Assembly (NCBI GenBank): GCA_036852015.1
Contig: JAANDG010000529.1
Location: 1 to 64,000 of the forward strand
DNA from: Pelodera strongyloides
Lineage: Eukaryota > Nematoda > Chromadorea > Rhabditida > Rhabditidae
DNA length: 64,000 nucleotides
Reading direction: 5' to 3'
Positions within the stretch are counted from its first letter, which is position 1. Each line of letters opens with the position of its first letter. The notes beneath the pieces were generated by a model, which was given only the letters and a program-made list of their open reading frames with translations, ran no database searches and had not been told where the DNA came from. The position numbers and the translations under genes were made by a program. Positions 12,847 through 25,800 of this stretch are shown one piece after another.

Positions 12847-13883
12847 ATATATATATAATATTATATATTTATTTATTATTTATTTAATAAACAGTAACTA
12901 CATCTGAAAAGCTATATAGAAGCTGAAAGCAAACAAGAAGAAAAGATTTATACACCATCACTAGACTACTCGGCAGTTTCAAGGCAAATAAATATATATG
13001 CGAATTAATAAATAAATGTTTCACGATGATGGAACATGCAAAACCCTGAATCGATTGGAAATTATTGCTTGAAAATAATATATATATAAAATATATAAGA
13101 AAAACTTAAAAATAGTCCTTGTTTACATGCTATGCTGTAATTATAAACAGTTTTTCAAAATATCACACACGTTTTCCTTGTAGAAAACATGAAAGTTTAT
13201 GACAATGAGTTTATTAGCACAGTATTCTTATGTATTGCAAGTTTGAACCATATTGCTAACAGAATGAAAGTGAACCAATAATGCCGCACTTTTTGAGCTG
13301 CTACGCGGGCGAAATAACTGCCAGATTTGTGCCATAAGATGGTGAAAATGGTTTTCTGTGCCAAATAAGCGCGACATCAGAACAGCGTTCCCTGCTGCAC
13401 ACTGACGAAACTTGGCGTGCAAGCGGCAATTTCAAGGGGTGCAAGCGGCGTGGTTTCGACAGGCAACATGCAGCCAGAACCCAACGACGTGCCACGTTTT
13501 CCACGCAGCATGCACGCCGTAACATCGCCTCTTGCACGCCAAATTTCCCGTTTTATGCAAAGCACTAGCTACGGTGAAGCTTATTAATAAATCTGTATTG
13601 GATAACAATATAATACTTTCAAAGATCTCAACCAGAGGTAATTAACATGAAATGAAAGCACGTGAATAATAAATGAAAGGCAGTTCTTCATTGAGCAAGT
13701 TGTTATCGATTAATGAAGAAAATGAATAACAAATGTAAATTTCGTATGATCAGGTACAATAATGTACACAAGAACATAAATGAAAAACTTTTCGTGCACT
13801 TTGTTTGTTACGTATTATACTAGAATGTAAGCCTAGTGAGAATATAATGTATCACGTATGACGTCATCGTCGTATACTTACAC
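11838..13883. other. Intergenic space between convergent genes
   Basis: Lies between the stop codons of the + strand membrane-protein gene and the - strand giant gene. It holds a TA microsatellite at about 12808-12859 and an AT-rich tract after it. At 13412-13542 TTGGCGTGCAAG is matched by its inverse and encloses a GC-rich core, which looks like a small inverted-repeat element. AATAAA occurs near 12661 on the + strand, far from the stop. I see no convincing exon. Confidence 0.6.
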
Positions 13884-16800
13884 TTACTGTCGTTTACTTG
13901 ACTTCATGTTGAGATGTCGTAGAAACTTCCGATACGGTCTCTCTGATGGACATGCCGAATAGTCACAACAGGTAGAGTCACACTGCTCAGCCTGGAATAT
14001 ACAATATGCTTTTTATATTTATTGAAGCGAAAAAAATTTAGCGCGCGAAATTAGGCACGACTGTACGATAATGCGATAACTACATAACCAGATAAAAGGT
14101 TCCCTATCGTCGCCAGGTTTTCGCGACAGGAAGTGTGCATCCGCGAGAACCTGACGAAGTCCGGCGAAAGCTCGGCATTTTTTCGCCGCGTTGTTCTGAT
14201 CCCAGTTGACGACGAAAATTGGTTTTGCCTACCTGTCTCTTCTTTCGATGTAGCATTCCTATGCTAGAGAATGGAAGACTAGATGGCTGAATTGCTCCTA
14301 TTGTAGAACAAGGACAGGGTACCGGGGATCTCTTTGCCTAAATAAGGAAATCGGTTGTCTGGAGTTGGGCAACTAAATAAACTGAATATTTGCTGGATCT
14401 TTGTGCCATATGCACTACTTGCAAGACAATTTCATATTGGATGGTTTTGTTTAATTCGCTATTCCTAATTAACCGAACCGACATTGTAGTTATGAAAAAA
14501 AGGGTCAAACGACGAATATAGAGGGAACTTGGTAGATTGATATCGCAAAATATAAATATCACAGTATATGTCGTCAATTTGTTGTATTTCTCTTGTAAGT
14601 TTGGCATTGTGCAAAAGAGCTGATCTCGGGCGGGATCGAACCGCCGACCTTCTGTGTGTTAGACAGATGTGATAACCACTACACCACGAGACCACGTCCT
14701 TTCATTTGGAGGAATCGGGACTAGAAAACTAGAAACTAGAAAACTAGAAAAACTAGCTAGAAACTAGAAAAAACGAGAACGAGGCGAGAACTAGAAAAAA
14801 ATTTCAGCTAATTCTGTAATTATGTCGTTACCCTATTATTGGCTTCTGTTCCTGTGCACTGTTGACAAGTCTGAAACAGTCACACATGTAATTTTCATAA
14901 ACCATAGAGAGCCTTACACAAATGGAAAATGAAATCTCAACATAAAGCAAATATTTAACATGAGAATCATTGTCTATGGTCGAAGGTTAGATAAGATTAA
15001 GAAAAACTGACCGGACTTCTCTTGAACCGTCCCAAAACTTGTCCCAGATTGTTGCACGTGACACAATTATTACTGTTAGCAGTTGGCTAAACAAACTAAT
15101 GCAAATATGTGATAACGAAAATCGATCGAAGAAACGTTTGAGAATAGAAATTGAGATTAAGAAACAAATAACAACTTACCCATGGGACACTTCTCTTCAT
15201 ACGTGAACACGAAGATGACGAGGAACAGAACTGGAATCAACAATTTATAAAGATTTTTAGGACGGAAATTAATCGCTTGTTTGTTCTTGCTTTCGATTGT
15301 CTAGTTCGCCCCATTCACTTCTAAATGAATTACTGCCAAAAAAAAATGACTTACTGCCTAAATTACTGCATTTCCAACAAAATGCAAAATTTAAAATTCG
15401 CTTAAAATGTACTGTAAGCTAACCGATCTCTTTGTTCTTGCGGCTCTCATTGCAGTTCCCCTGCACACTCCGCATTGAGACATCGGAGACACGTTTCCGG
15501 ATGGGATTCCGAGAAGTTGAAGCAGTTCTGGCGAACGTTTCGCGCGACGACAGCCAGCGCCGCACTGAAAATTAAATACGGATTATCCTAAGTTAATGCG
15601 CATTTCGTACAGTAGGAAATTATTTCTGCTACTAGTGTCCTAATTTGTGATTAATAAACTTTGACTGATCCCGATAAGCCTAGAATTCAAGAATCACTTA
15701 TTTCAAATGTTATTAATTCACTTATTCCCCGGAGTAAATAAAATTTGGTAACCACTTGTGAGGATGAGAGGGGTTGTCCATTTGTTGAGCATGATTGACA
15801 TTGTCCACCTGATCCTGGAGCCTGACGACGAATTCTGAATACAATTTCTCGGTATTTTCACAGTCTCAAGAATCGTAATTCCAAGAAATACAATCGTTAT
15901 GAGAATATATGTATAATCCGGTTACCTGTGCATTGCAAGCAAACGTCTTCGACAAGGACACGTGGGACATGCTCGTTGACAAACCGGCACTGCGGGCTGA
16001 AAATATAAAGAAATATAACTGACATTTTTGCAACCACTTTTGCCAACCAAAGGTTACTCATTCCTGGAACATAAAGTTTCTATTCTTTTTTCCGACAAAA
16101 AACCCAGAAATATGTTGGGTTGAATTAGTCCACCTGTGGGCAGCACGGTCTTGGAGTGGGACAACAGGGAGGTGGCGGGGGTGGCCGTGGCTGGCAGCAG
16201 ATCTGAGGTTGTGGACAGCACATTGGCGCAGGAGAGCAGCAACGCGGTGGCGTCGCTGAAAAGAAAAGGCGTTATAGCCAGCTAAATATTTGGAACTAGC
16301 TCCTTAATTATCCTTTGTATATCCATATTTACGCAGGCTGTTAAAACGGAATGGATTCAACTGACGTGGACAACAAGGTCGTGGGGGAGCGCAGCATGGA
16401 GACTGTTGCGGCTGGCAGAAACAGCCTCCTCCACCTCCTGGTGCTGCACCTAAACGGAAAGGGTGTCAATTATCAGAGTTTTTGGAAGGCTTGAATAAGT
16501 AGTCCTTGTCATCGCGAACGGAAAATGTTGTCATGTTCGTGCATGGATAACGTTCTCGTTTTTTCTTGTCCCACTTATCTTCAAAATACAGAATGCAATT
16601 ACACTATGCAATAACCAGATGCACTCTATACAGCAAGTGCCAACAATTTTGTAATAACCTTGTGAGGCGCAGTTAGTATTCTCCGAAACATTTCTGGTGC
16701 ACTGTATGATAAAGTTCTGTACCTGTGTATTGATTTCCGATCGTTACACCAGGTCGGCTGCCAGTAGTGCCAACCGGAGGTGTATAACCACGATAGCCAC

Positions 16801-19800
16801 TGTTAATTCCATATGGTGAGGGACGAGGTGCAAGTCCAGCGCTCTGAAACATAATTATAATTTAATTATATCTACTTACAACTTTTGGGACGAGTGTGAG
16901 ACAGTTATGAAGAGAGCGAGAGAGAGAGAGAGAGAAATTGCAAACGAGAGAGGTAATAAAAAGCCAACCTGTCCATTATAAGCCTGTCCAACACCTTTGT
17001 AGAATGCAGAGTTTCCCCTAGGGTCACCACCACTTCCCGCTCCTCCTAGTCCTGCGCCTCCTGCTGGACCGCCGCCTTCAAGTTCTTGCACCAGAGCCTG
17101 AAAAGCGCGATAAACGAAGAACTCATTATCCAGTCTTCCTCACCCATGTGATTATGCCTATGCCCAACCCAATGAAATCCTGTAGCACTAACATCAATAT
17201 CGGCGGGTGTGTGGTCTCGATGTTTGCCCTGTCCCCCACTACGTCCACGACAACATGAACAACACCTCTTGGACGATGGATTGGGAAGCACAACCTGAAG
17301 TTATGTAGACTTTGTAATTGTAGTTTTACAAATCTTTCTTTCAACTAGGTCTTTGAGCTAAGAGGCATGTGAAAAACATACAAATTATATTGGTAATGTT
17401 TTACAGATAGTCTAATGTTTTAGGTAAACAACAAGGTCCGGCAATGATCATGCAACTACTTACTCGGCTGAGTGTCTTTGGTTGGAATCCGTAGCCAGTG
17501 GTGCCCTGAGATTGTGTCAGAACCCGGCCACCTCCACTTGTGTAGGTTCTGCTGGTTCCGGAAGCGGATCCTGTACTTCCACCAGATCCACCGCTCCGTT
17601 CCTCATCCTCGTCATCGTCGTAGTCGGTCACCGCATTGTGAACTGCTTGACCGGAAGACTGAATAGTTTCGTGTTAGTTAAAAGGACAGTCGAATGAACG
17701 ATACCATCCTTAGCTTTTGTATGCTAAAGCTCTACAAATGATACATGAAATTAGGATTATGCATGTAGAAGATTACTTTTGATAATGAAGTAAATAATAT
17801 AAAAGATACCGATCCAAAGGGTTCGGAAGATCTGCCATGTGATGAGGTGACAGACTCGGATGGCTGGGGGAACTCATCTGAAAATGAGTAAAAAAATGAT
17901 AATTATTTACTTACTTTCCAAAAATATAGGTTTGTTTAAAAAAGAATGTATTTGTAAGTAATAATTTGTGAGTATAATGCCGAGTCAGAGATTATAATTG
18001 GGATACTTATCCGATAAAGCTCGTTGTAGTTTTAATTTTAGTTTTGAATACATTACAAGTAAAGACTGAAACATTTGAACTTGACATGTCCACCACTTTT
18101 GTCGAAAATTATGTCTGCTTATTGTCAGCACCAGCCCGGCAAAATTAAATTAAATTTATTACTCAAATACCTTCATCGCGGTGAGGTTTGTTCTGTAATT
18201 CCGGTTCCGTGGAAGTAGTTGAGGATGAACTGCTGCTAGGACCATGGTGTGCTGAAAAAGTGACTATACAACGTGATCTTTTTGCTTTCGTTAGTTGTGT
18301 TGTGACTGAGTTTGGAAAGAATTTGAACAAGAACAGTCGTCACAAGCCGCCATAGCTCAGTCGGTTAGAGCGTGGGTCTAATAAGCCCAAGGTCGCAGGT
18401 TCGACCCCTGCTGGCGGCAAAGTTTTTGCTAGACACAATTATTTTATTTGCCGTATGGATCTATTCAGCTTTGTGTTAGCCAAATTAAAGAAAATTAGAA
18501 TAGGAAAGAAAGGGAAATTAATCAGTAGTTGACAGAGAAGTGTAAAACTTCGTTTTGTACGTTATAGAAAATGATTGCCTCAACCTTACTTGGGTAAATC
18601 GGCCGTGGTATATTTGGGTGAACTGGGGTGTCGTCCTCTAGTGACAGAGGAAGTGTGGCAAATGCTTGTGTGTGCACTTGAGGTGTTTGAGGTGCTGGCA
18701 CACTGGGCAAGGAAACTTTGGGTGCTGGCACACCGGCTGGCACGGTTGCCTTCTGGGGTGCAGGCACATGTGACTCGTCTGATGTTGATTCAGACTCATC
18801 TCCTTCAGAAGGAAAAGAATCTGCGCCTGCGATTCCCGAGGCACCCGAGGATCCCAGAGACATTGGATCAAAAACAATGTCCGTGCTTTGGATAGAGGAA
18901 ACGTCCACTGCAAAGAAAGATATGGAAAATTAAGTGACAGATAGACCGACCGGAAATGGTAGGCACCGCAATTTATGAACACAACTTTCAACTGAAATAT
19001 GGAAGTGAATTCACTTCACGGCAAAAGCACTCATACACAAATTGACGGATTCAAAATAAAATTTGGTTAACTCACTCAATTTCAGCTCATAAAACGCGAC
19101 ATGACCGAACACGCCATCAATATACGTTTTTAAATAAGCTACAGTGCAAAAATAACTAATACAGAAAATGTTTTGTGTAATCATAAACTCAGATTTCCTG
19201 CAAACCTGGTTCTCCAGTATCTGCATCGACGAATTCGTAATCGTTGGGAAGCTTGTTATTGATTGGGTCTTCTACCAACTCATAATCATCCGTAGTTTCT
19301 GGTTGAAGTTCTGCCTTGGGTTCCGGTATTCCAACCTTCTTTACATTACTTTCGCGCGCGGACCTGTTTGTCAGTGCATTGTCTAAATGAACGCCTAAAC
19401 TCGGAGCCGAGCATTTATCGACTACGGTAACCTCGACTAACCAAAAGATTAGACCAAGTATCAGCCAGTAAACTTCAAGGCACGATTCCGGGAAGCAGTA
19501 CTACGGTTATGGGTGCATATGGTAAGAAAAAGTGACTTGAACGTGAGTAGTTAAGAAAGATCCCATGCAGCAAGTTGTTAAAATCCGACACCGACACCAG
19601 TTTCTACTCACCAAGATCTTCTCTTGTCTTAATGGTTTTCATAGATTTTACAGTGGAATTATCCGTGTGATGATCGATATTTTCTGATATATTCTTTGCC
19701 AGTACTGGATCATTGACAGTTTGTAAGTTGGATCGTAGTTCGTTGTTCGTAATGAGTACTTGATCTTGAGGAGTATCGTTGATTATGATCAAATTTTCTG

Positions 19801-22800
19801 GTAACTTGTTGGAGGAAAATGGTAAATGATTAGAAGTGCCTGAATGTAGACATTTGTTACATCTAATCCGATAAGACTATCTGACCACCATTGGAGCTGA
19901 GAAGTTCAGCAACAAACATTTCCAGCAAAAAAGGTAGTTCTGGTAAAATAATCACCGCTTGGTTGGATTCACAAAAGATCTAACTAAATTCTGGGTGAGT
20001 TCATGCAAAAACCGAAACTGGAAAAAGGTGGAAAAGGCTCACCGCTCTTTTTCGATTTTTTCTTCACTGTCGTTTTCAATAAATCGCCGAGAAGGTTGTT
20101 CACTATTTCTTGTACGGGAATATCTTCGGAAAATTTATCGTTAAGTGTCCCTGAATTTGTTTGATGTTTGGTTCCTCCGGATGAGGATCCAGAGGTGAGT
20201 AATTTGATGTTGCTGGATTTCGAAACTTTTGCCGTCATTTTGTCTTCGGTGATTCCATGTTCCACGGGTTTGCGTACGTCAATTGAAGCACTCTCATAAA
20301 CAAGCGTATCTGATTCATTGTCTTTAGAGGCTTGGGAGACTGACTCATAGTCCGGAAATGTCGGCTCTCTATGCAGTTCGAGACTTGCATTTGAAGGAAT
20401 GTTTTTAGAGTCGATCGCGTCAATTTCTTTCTTCTTTGCTTCTTGCGCGCCTTGTCGATCTGTGATAGTGCTTCCATTTTCATTCCAACCATTATCGTTT
20501 TTAATGAATTGCTCTAGTATATCAATGTCGTCGGGTGTTTTTGATGTATTCCTTGCAAATAATTTATTGTTCACTGGATCATCAAGTGTAGAATCATGAG
20601 TGCTTCCGTGTAGGACGCGCCCGAGATTTTGTACAACGGGGTTTCCAATTTCGCTGTCTGCAATATGGGCAGTATCACTCATGGATGAGTCAGTTGCACC
20701 TTTCATCATTACTGTATGGTTGTTTGTAGATGCAATGGTGTCAAGCTCATTCGCATTTGAGTTTTTCACACCTTGTCGACTGGTATAAATAGCTCTTCCC
20801 TCTTCATTCCAGGCATCGTCGTTCTTAATAAACTGTTCGAGAATCTCGACGTCGTCGGGTGTTGGTTTGGAACTCCTTGAGGATACATGCACAATGGGTG
20901 TTTCACCCTCCCGTGATTTTGTGGAGCTATGTTCGGTTGCAATTGAGACCACTGAGGATGTTGTCGTTTCGTCGATTCTTGTCTTATCGGCTAAAGCTAA
21001 ATCAGGGGAAATACCAGATGGAATTACTGGTGCAACAATGCGTATACCGTCTTCGAGAGGCTGCTTGAGGCGATTATGTGGTAGAATTACTTGAGTTGGT
21101 TGTCGTTCTCCGGGTATACTTGATTTTTGATCGATTTCTGCACCTAGCGGATTATGCTTACGTTTATGACTTTCATTAGCACATGTGCCCCCGGGACAAA
21201 ATGCCGAGCCTGTATTTTCACACATGTCACCTAAACAATTATTTCGCTCATCAGCGGTTGGCTCTGGAAGCTGAAGTTCTTTTGCGTTTGAGAACCCAGA
21301 GAATCTTGATCTTGCCGTTGATTCGATTCTATTCTCGAGGCCGACATGTGTTGGTTTTGAACTTCTTGAAGGTATATGCACTCCAGGAGTTGCCTCCTCA
21401 ATAAGTAATTTGGCGGACGGTTGTTCGTTTGAAATTGTACCCTCGGAGACTGTTGACGGCGAATCAATTCTCGCCATGCCCACTAATGCTAAATCAGTAG
21501 CAATACGTCTCGGAATCAATGGTACAACAATGTGTCTGTTGACAATGATAGGGCGGTTAGGACGTTTGGGTGAAAGAGTTTCATCAGTGGGTTGTCTAGC
21601 TCCATGCGAACTTGAATTTGAATCGATCTCCACATTGGACCGAGTATGATCTTTTATTTCATCTACAGCACACATATCACCTGTGCAACCTGGCGTAAGT
21701 GCACCTTTGCATCTGTCACCGACACAATCGTTCTCACGTACCATAGAAGCCTTATTAAGCATTATTAATCTACATTCAGGACCAGTACAATTGTTGACCT
21801 TGCAGTTCGCCCCGAAACAATTCAGCCGCACCGTCGTGTCACACTCATTTCCTGCACACTGACTCTCATGACGACATTTTTCGCCAAAACATGGCTGCGG
21901 TTTAACACATGTTTTGCCAGTGCAGTTCGGTTTAGCTTTACATTTGGGCCCATGGCAATCATGCTGTGCTGCACTCTCCTTTCGACATTCTGCGCCGTGG
22001 CACTTATTTTTTGCTGCTTTTTCTCGGCATTCATCGTCAGAACATTTTGGTTCGGATATATCATTGTCGCACTCAGGACTCCAACAATCCACAGCTGTGT
22101 CAGCTTTGTCGCATGCATCGTCTTCACATTTCTCTGATGGCGCTAGGTTTTTTGTCACGGCATCATTAGACATTCGAATTTTGATCACTCGGTCATTAGG
22201 AACTTCATCACTGTTGGCTCGATCTTTGCTAACTCGGTCTATGGGCCCATGGTCCGCTTGTTGTGTCGCTTCACCTACCAATGAGTGACATTCAACTCCA
22301 TTACAGTCCTTTTCAAACGGAATATCATTCTTATCAATCACAGCTTTATCTGAATCGCTGACTTGCCCGTTCTGCCCGCACTGTGTACCAAAACACTTAC
22401 TCTCGCTGAACTTGGGAGATTTCTCAGATTTCGGTATTTCTCTGTCTGTGAGAAGAGTAATATCTACCTTTGGCCCTTTGGTGCCTGAGCCGGAAACACT
22501 GAAAGCGGCATGAGCTAGTTGGTCTAAGGTCAATTGTCTCGTTGTAGTGGTACCTTTAGTAATGGTAGTGATGGACGAAGTAATTGTTGGAATGAATTGC
22601 TTGTTTGTTTGTCGATTATTGTTGTCTCGTTCCTTGGTCATTGTGTGGACACGATCCTTTTGTGGCTTCCTGCCACCAAATATTGAGCGACATTCAACGC
22701 CCGCACAATCCTTAGCAAAAGGAATATCCATTTTATGTTGTTCTGCCACGTCTTTTCCAGGGTTTCTGACTTTTTCGACCTCGCCGCATAGTGTTCCAAA

Positions 22801-25800
22801 ACATTTACTCTCCGTGAAATTGTGAGACTTGTCTGACTTGGACAATACTCTAGCAGACTGTGTAGAACTATCAACTTTTGAAGTTTCGAGAGTGGTCAAA
22901 GATGTTTGAGACAATGGATTTGACGTAAATTGACGGCTCCTTGTATTGGTATGTTTGCTGTTTACCGGGCTGATGGTACTCGCACGGATAAATTCCGTGG
23001 CTGTTTCTTTCGGGCGCGTTATTTTTGACTGCTTTTTTATCACAAGTTTTAATGCATTGTCGTTGTCGGAAAGCCCGAATTTATCCATTGGCGCATAGTC
23101 ATTGTTAATTGGATCTCGAACGGAATTATGATCGGCCTCGCCGTACTCCAAATCTAGTTCAGCAAGATCATCGTCATAATCTGCTGGGGAAACTCGTCCA
23201 TTGGTTCTTATTGGAATTTCCGTAAATTTTCCAGTTCGTTCTTTTTCTAGTTGAGTCGAATTTTTCAGGTGAGGTGCAGATTCTTTGGATGGAATCTGTT
23301 GGCTATAGGTTCTTCGGTTATTTCTTTCCATCTTCTTTACTGGTTTCTCAACTAAAGATGGTGAGGTCGTTATACTTCCCAAATCTATGTCAGGAGTAGT
23401 AGTCATGTATGTCGGTATTGGTGTCGAGTTCGGTGGGTCCAAGACGGTTTCAATATTAGAATGTTCTATACTTGAAGTTCTTTTGTTAGGGCATTCTGTT
23501 CCTATGCATGGAACGTTTTCATCGCGTTTTGGAGTCCGTGCCTGCGCTCTAGCTTCCTCATTATTTTTGGAATGGCTAGCAGGATGTCGTGGAAATTTAG
23601 TAGCAGAAAGACAGTTCCCACTCGTGCAGGAAACATTCTCTCCAATTTTTGCAGGTTGTATCAGCACTCCAGTTTTGTTACGCCCTAGGAAATGGTTCGA
23701 CCTATGCGAGGGAGTTTGGCACTCTTCACTGTCGCAAGGAGTTTCCTGTAACTCGTTAGCTACAGAACGCACAGTTGTTGTTGTCAGGAAATCTTTGGAG
23801 GAGCCACCATCTGCTTCAAGATGTTGAACACACCCCGGTCCCGAACAGACAGTGTCATTTAACAGTTCAATGTTTGGTCCTATCCCTTGTTGCGTGCCAT
23901 CTCGAGTTGAAGAATTTTTGGTTGATTTCGCGCATTCTTCGTGACACGATATATCAGACGATGCACACAAATTACATCTAGCTCTACTCGAATTTGCGCC
24001 ATGTTCATCATCATCAAAAGACGCATTTTCAGAAGTAGCGTGAGTTTTACTTTCTGAGTTGTCAACATACTGTTTATCTAGCAAAGTCTTACTCTTCAAC
24101 AAGTCTCTTTTTGTACAATTCTTCTCGACGCAAGAAGTTACTATCAAGTCATTCTCGAGTGGAAGATGAACTGGTACTGTTGTCGTGGTGTGAACAAGCT
24201 TGTCCTGTTGAGCTTGAGCTTCAAACGCTTCTTCGCGGACTTCATGGGACTGGATGGATGAGACATTGTGTTCAACTGGTGGTGAAGCTTCTGGAACGCC
24301 ATGAGTGCATACACCACCTTTGCATTTTTGTCTATCCAGAATATTTCTCGAGGCTGACTCCGCTGGTGGTTTGATGTTGTCATCGCCAGTGACGTTTCGC
24401 AGTTCGTCTTTTTGTTTAGAACATATCTGTCCTCCACATAAATCCTTGACATTCTGATTCGTCAAATGACCTTCAGCGTGTTCAGAACCATTTTCGCTCT
24501 TTATTGAGGGTATATCGCTTTCAAAACCATTTTCGCTCTTTATTGAGGGTATATCGCTTTCAGAACCATTTTCGCTCTTTATCGAGGGTATATCGCTTTC
24601 AGAACCATTTCTCTTTATTGAGGGTACAACATCAACTGAAGCAACGCCAATACCTTGTTCAACACCGGGAATTCTACTCAGTAGTTGTTCATCATTTGTT
24701 GTTGGTGCGTCAGTTATTGTTTCAGGGGCTTCTTCAGAGTGGGAGGCACTTCTCACGCCAGGGAATGTTTTGCAACCCAACGCCCGGCACGAGTGACCCT
24801 TGCATTGCAAACACGGATCAACAGGAACGAAAGTTTCCGAGTGATTTGTAATGTTCGCTTCAGAATTCATAGTAGGCGTCATCGTCGTCGATTCGATATG
24901 TTTACCTTCCGGGCCTCCATTCCTATCTTTTGTTTCATCGTTGGGCTTCTCCAACAAGCCTGCTTTTTCAATCGAGCAGTGTTGTTTGTTTGTTGCTAGT
25001 TCGTTGGCAGAACAATTGTTGTCAGTTGGCTCAGTTAGGAGCTCCGTAATGGAATCATTGCGAGGAATGCCCACATCCTTTAAATCTTCTTTACCTTCGT
25101 CCTCATCTGAACGTCGCCTTCGATTCTCTGGATCTTCGAGTGATTCTGATGAATTGCTGGATTCGGATTCTGTATAATTAAGAAAGTTTGATATATTCGT
25201 GGTATTACTATCGGTATGAATATTTGAAAAAGTTGAGTTCGATGGGATAATTGCGCCGGAATTTGTTGTGTTCGTTATATGATCTGCAAATATTGAATAC
25301 ACTTAAAAGATTGAGGTGCGATACTATAGACTGTTTAAACTTGTATGAACATCCTCATATGTATGAAAAGAAATCATAGCACTTATTGCAAGCCACATTT
25401 TACTTTGAATGAGAAGGTAACCTGCTGAATCTTTGTCGACAACCGTGTTATTGAGGATAATTGGTAACTCAACATCAATGAAATTGTCATCCTTGGTTGA
25501 TATTGATTGAATGGCTTGACGGGTCGAGTTCTTTATATTAAAGCTTGAATTATGCACATCACTCACTGAAAGAAAAGTTAATACACAGCACAACACAACA
25601 CTCCTCTGTGAATGAAAACACGCCACACAGTCGACGAAAGCACGCACTCTTTGTACTCAATTAATTCTAACTTCAAAGAAATTGGGACATTCTATATATG
25701 GTGCTAAACTCACAGTCGTGCTTGGATACATCTGGCAGAGTGGGTGCTAATGGAGCCAAACGTGGGAGTGGTGTCGTGAATGAGGACAGATTCGTGTGGG

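Larger units (their letters stand above)
13884..16449 (-). other. Cys-rich tail of the giant protein (exons 26-32)
   Basis: Residues from about 3251 to the end. Vicinal Cys pairs within Pro-rich sequence repeat: SPCCAPPRPCC, PPRCCSPAPMCCPQPQ, ICCQPRPPPPPPCCPTP. Then come CQRACPTCPC, CQSCSTNG, CGAGC, CGVC, FCSSSSSC and CDSTCCDYSAC. Three sites fit furin-like cleavage (CRRAKR|S, ARTKR|S, SRMKR|S), so the tail may be cut into small Cys-rich peptides. The protein ends NMKSSKRQ. Its composition differs sharply from the long middle segment, but all seven exons keep phase with the upstream chain. Confidence 0.75.
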
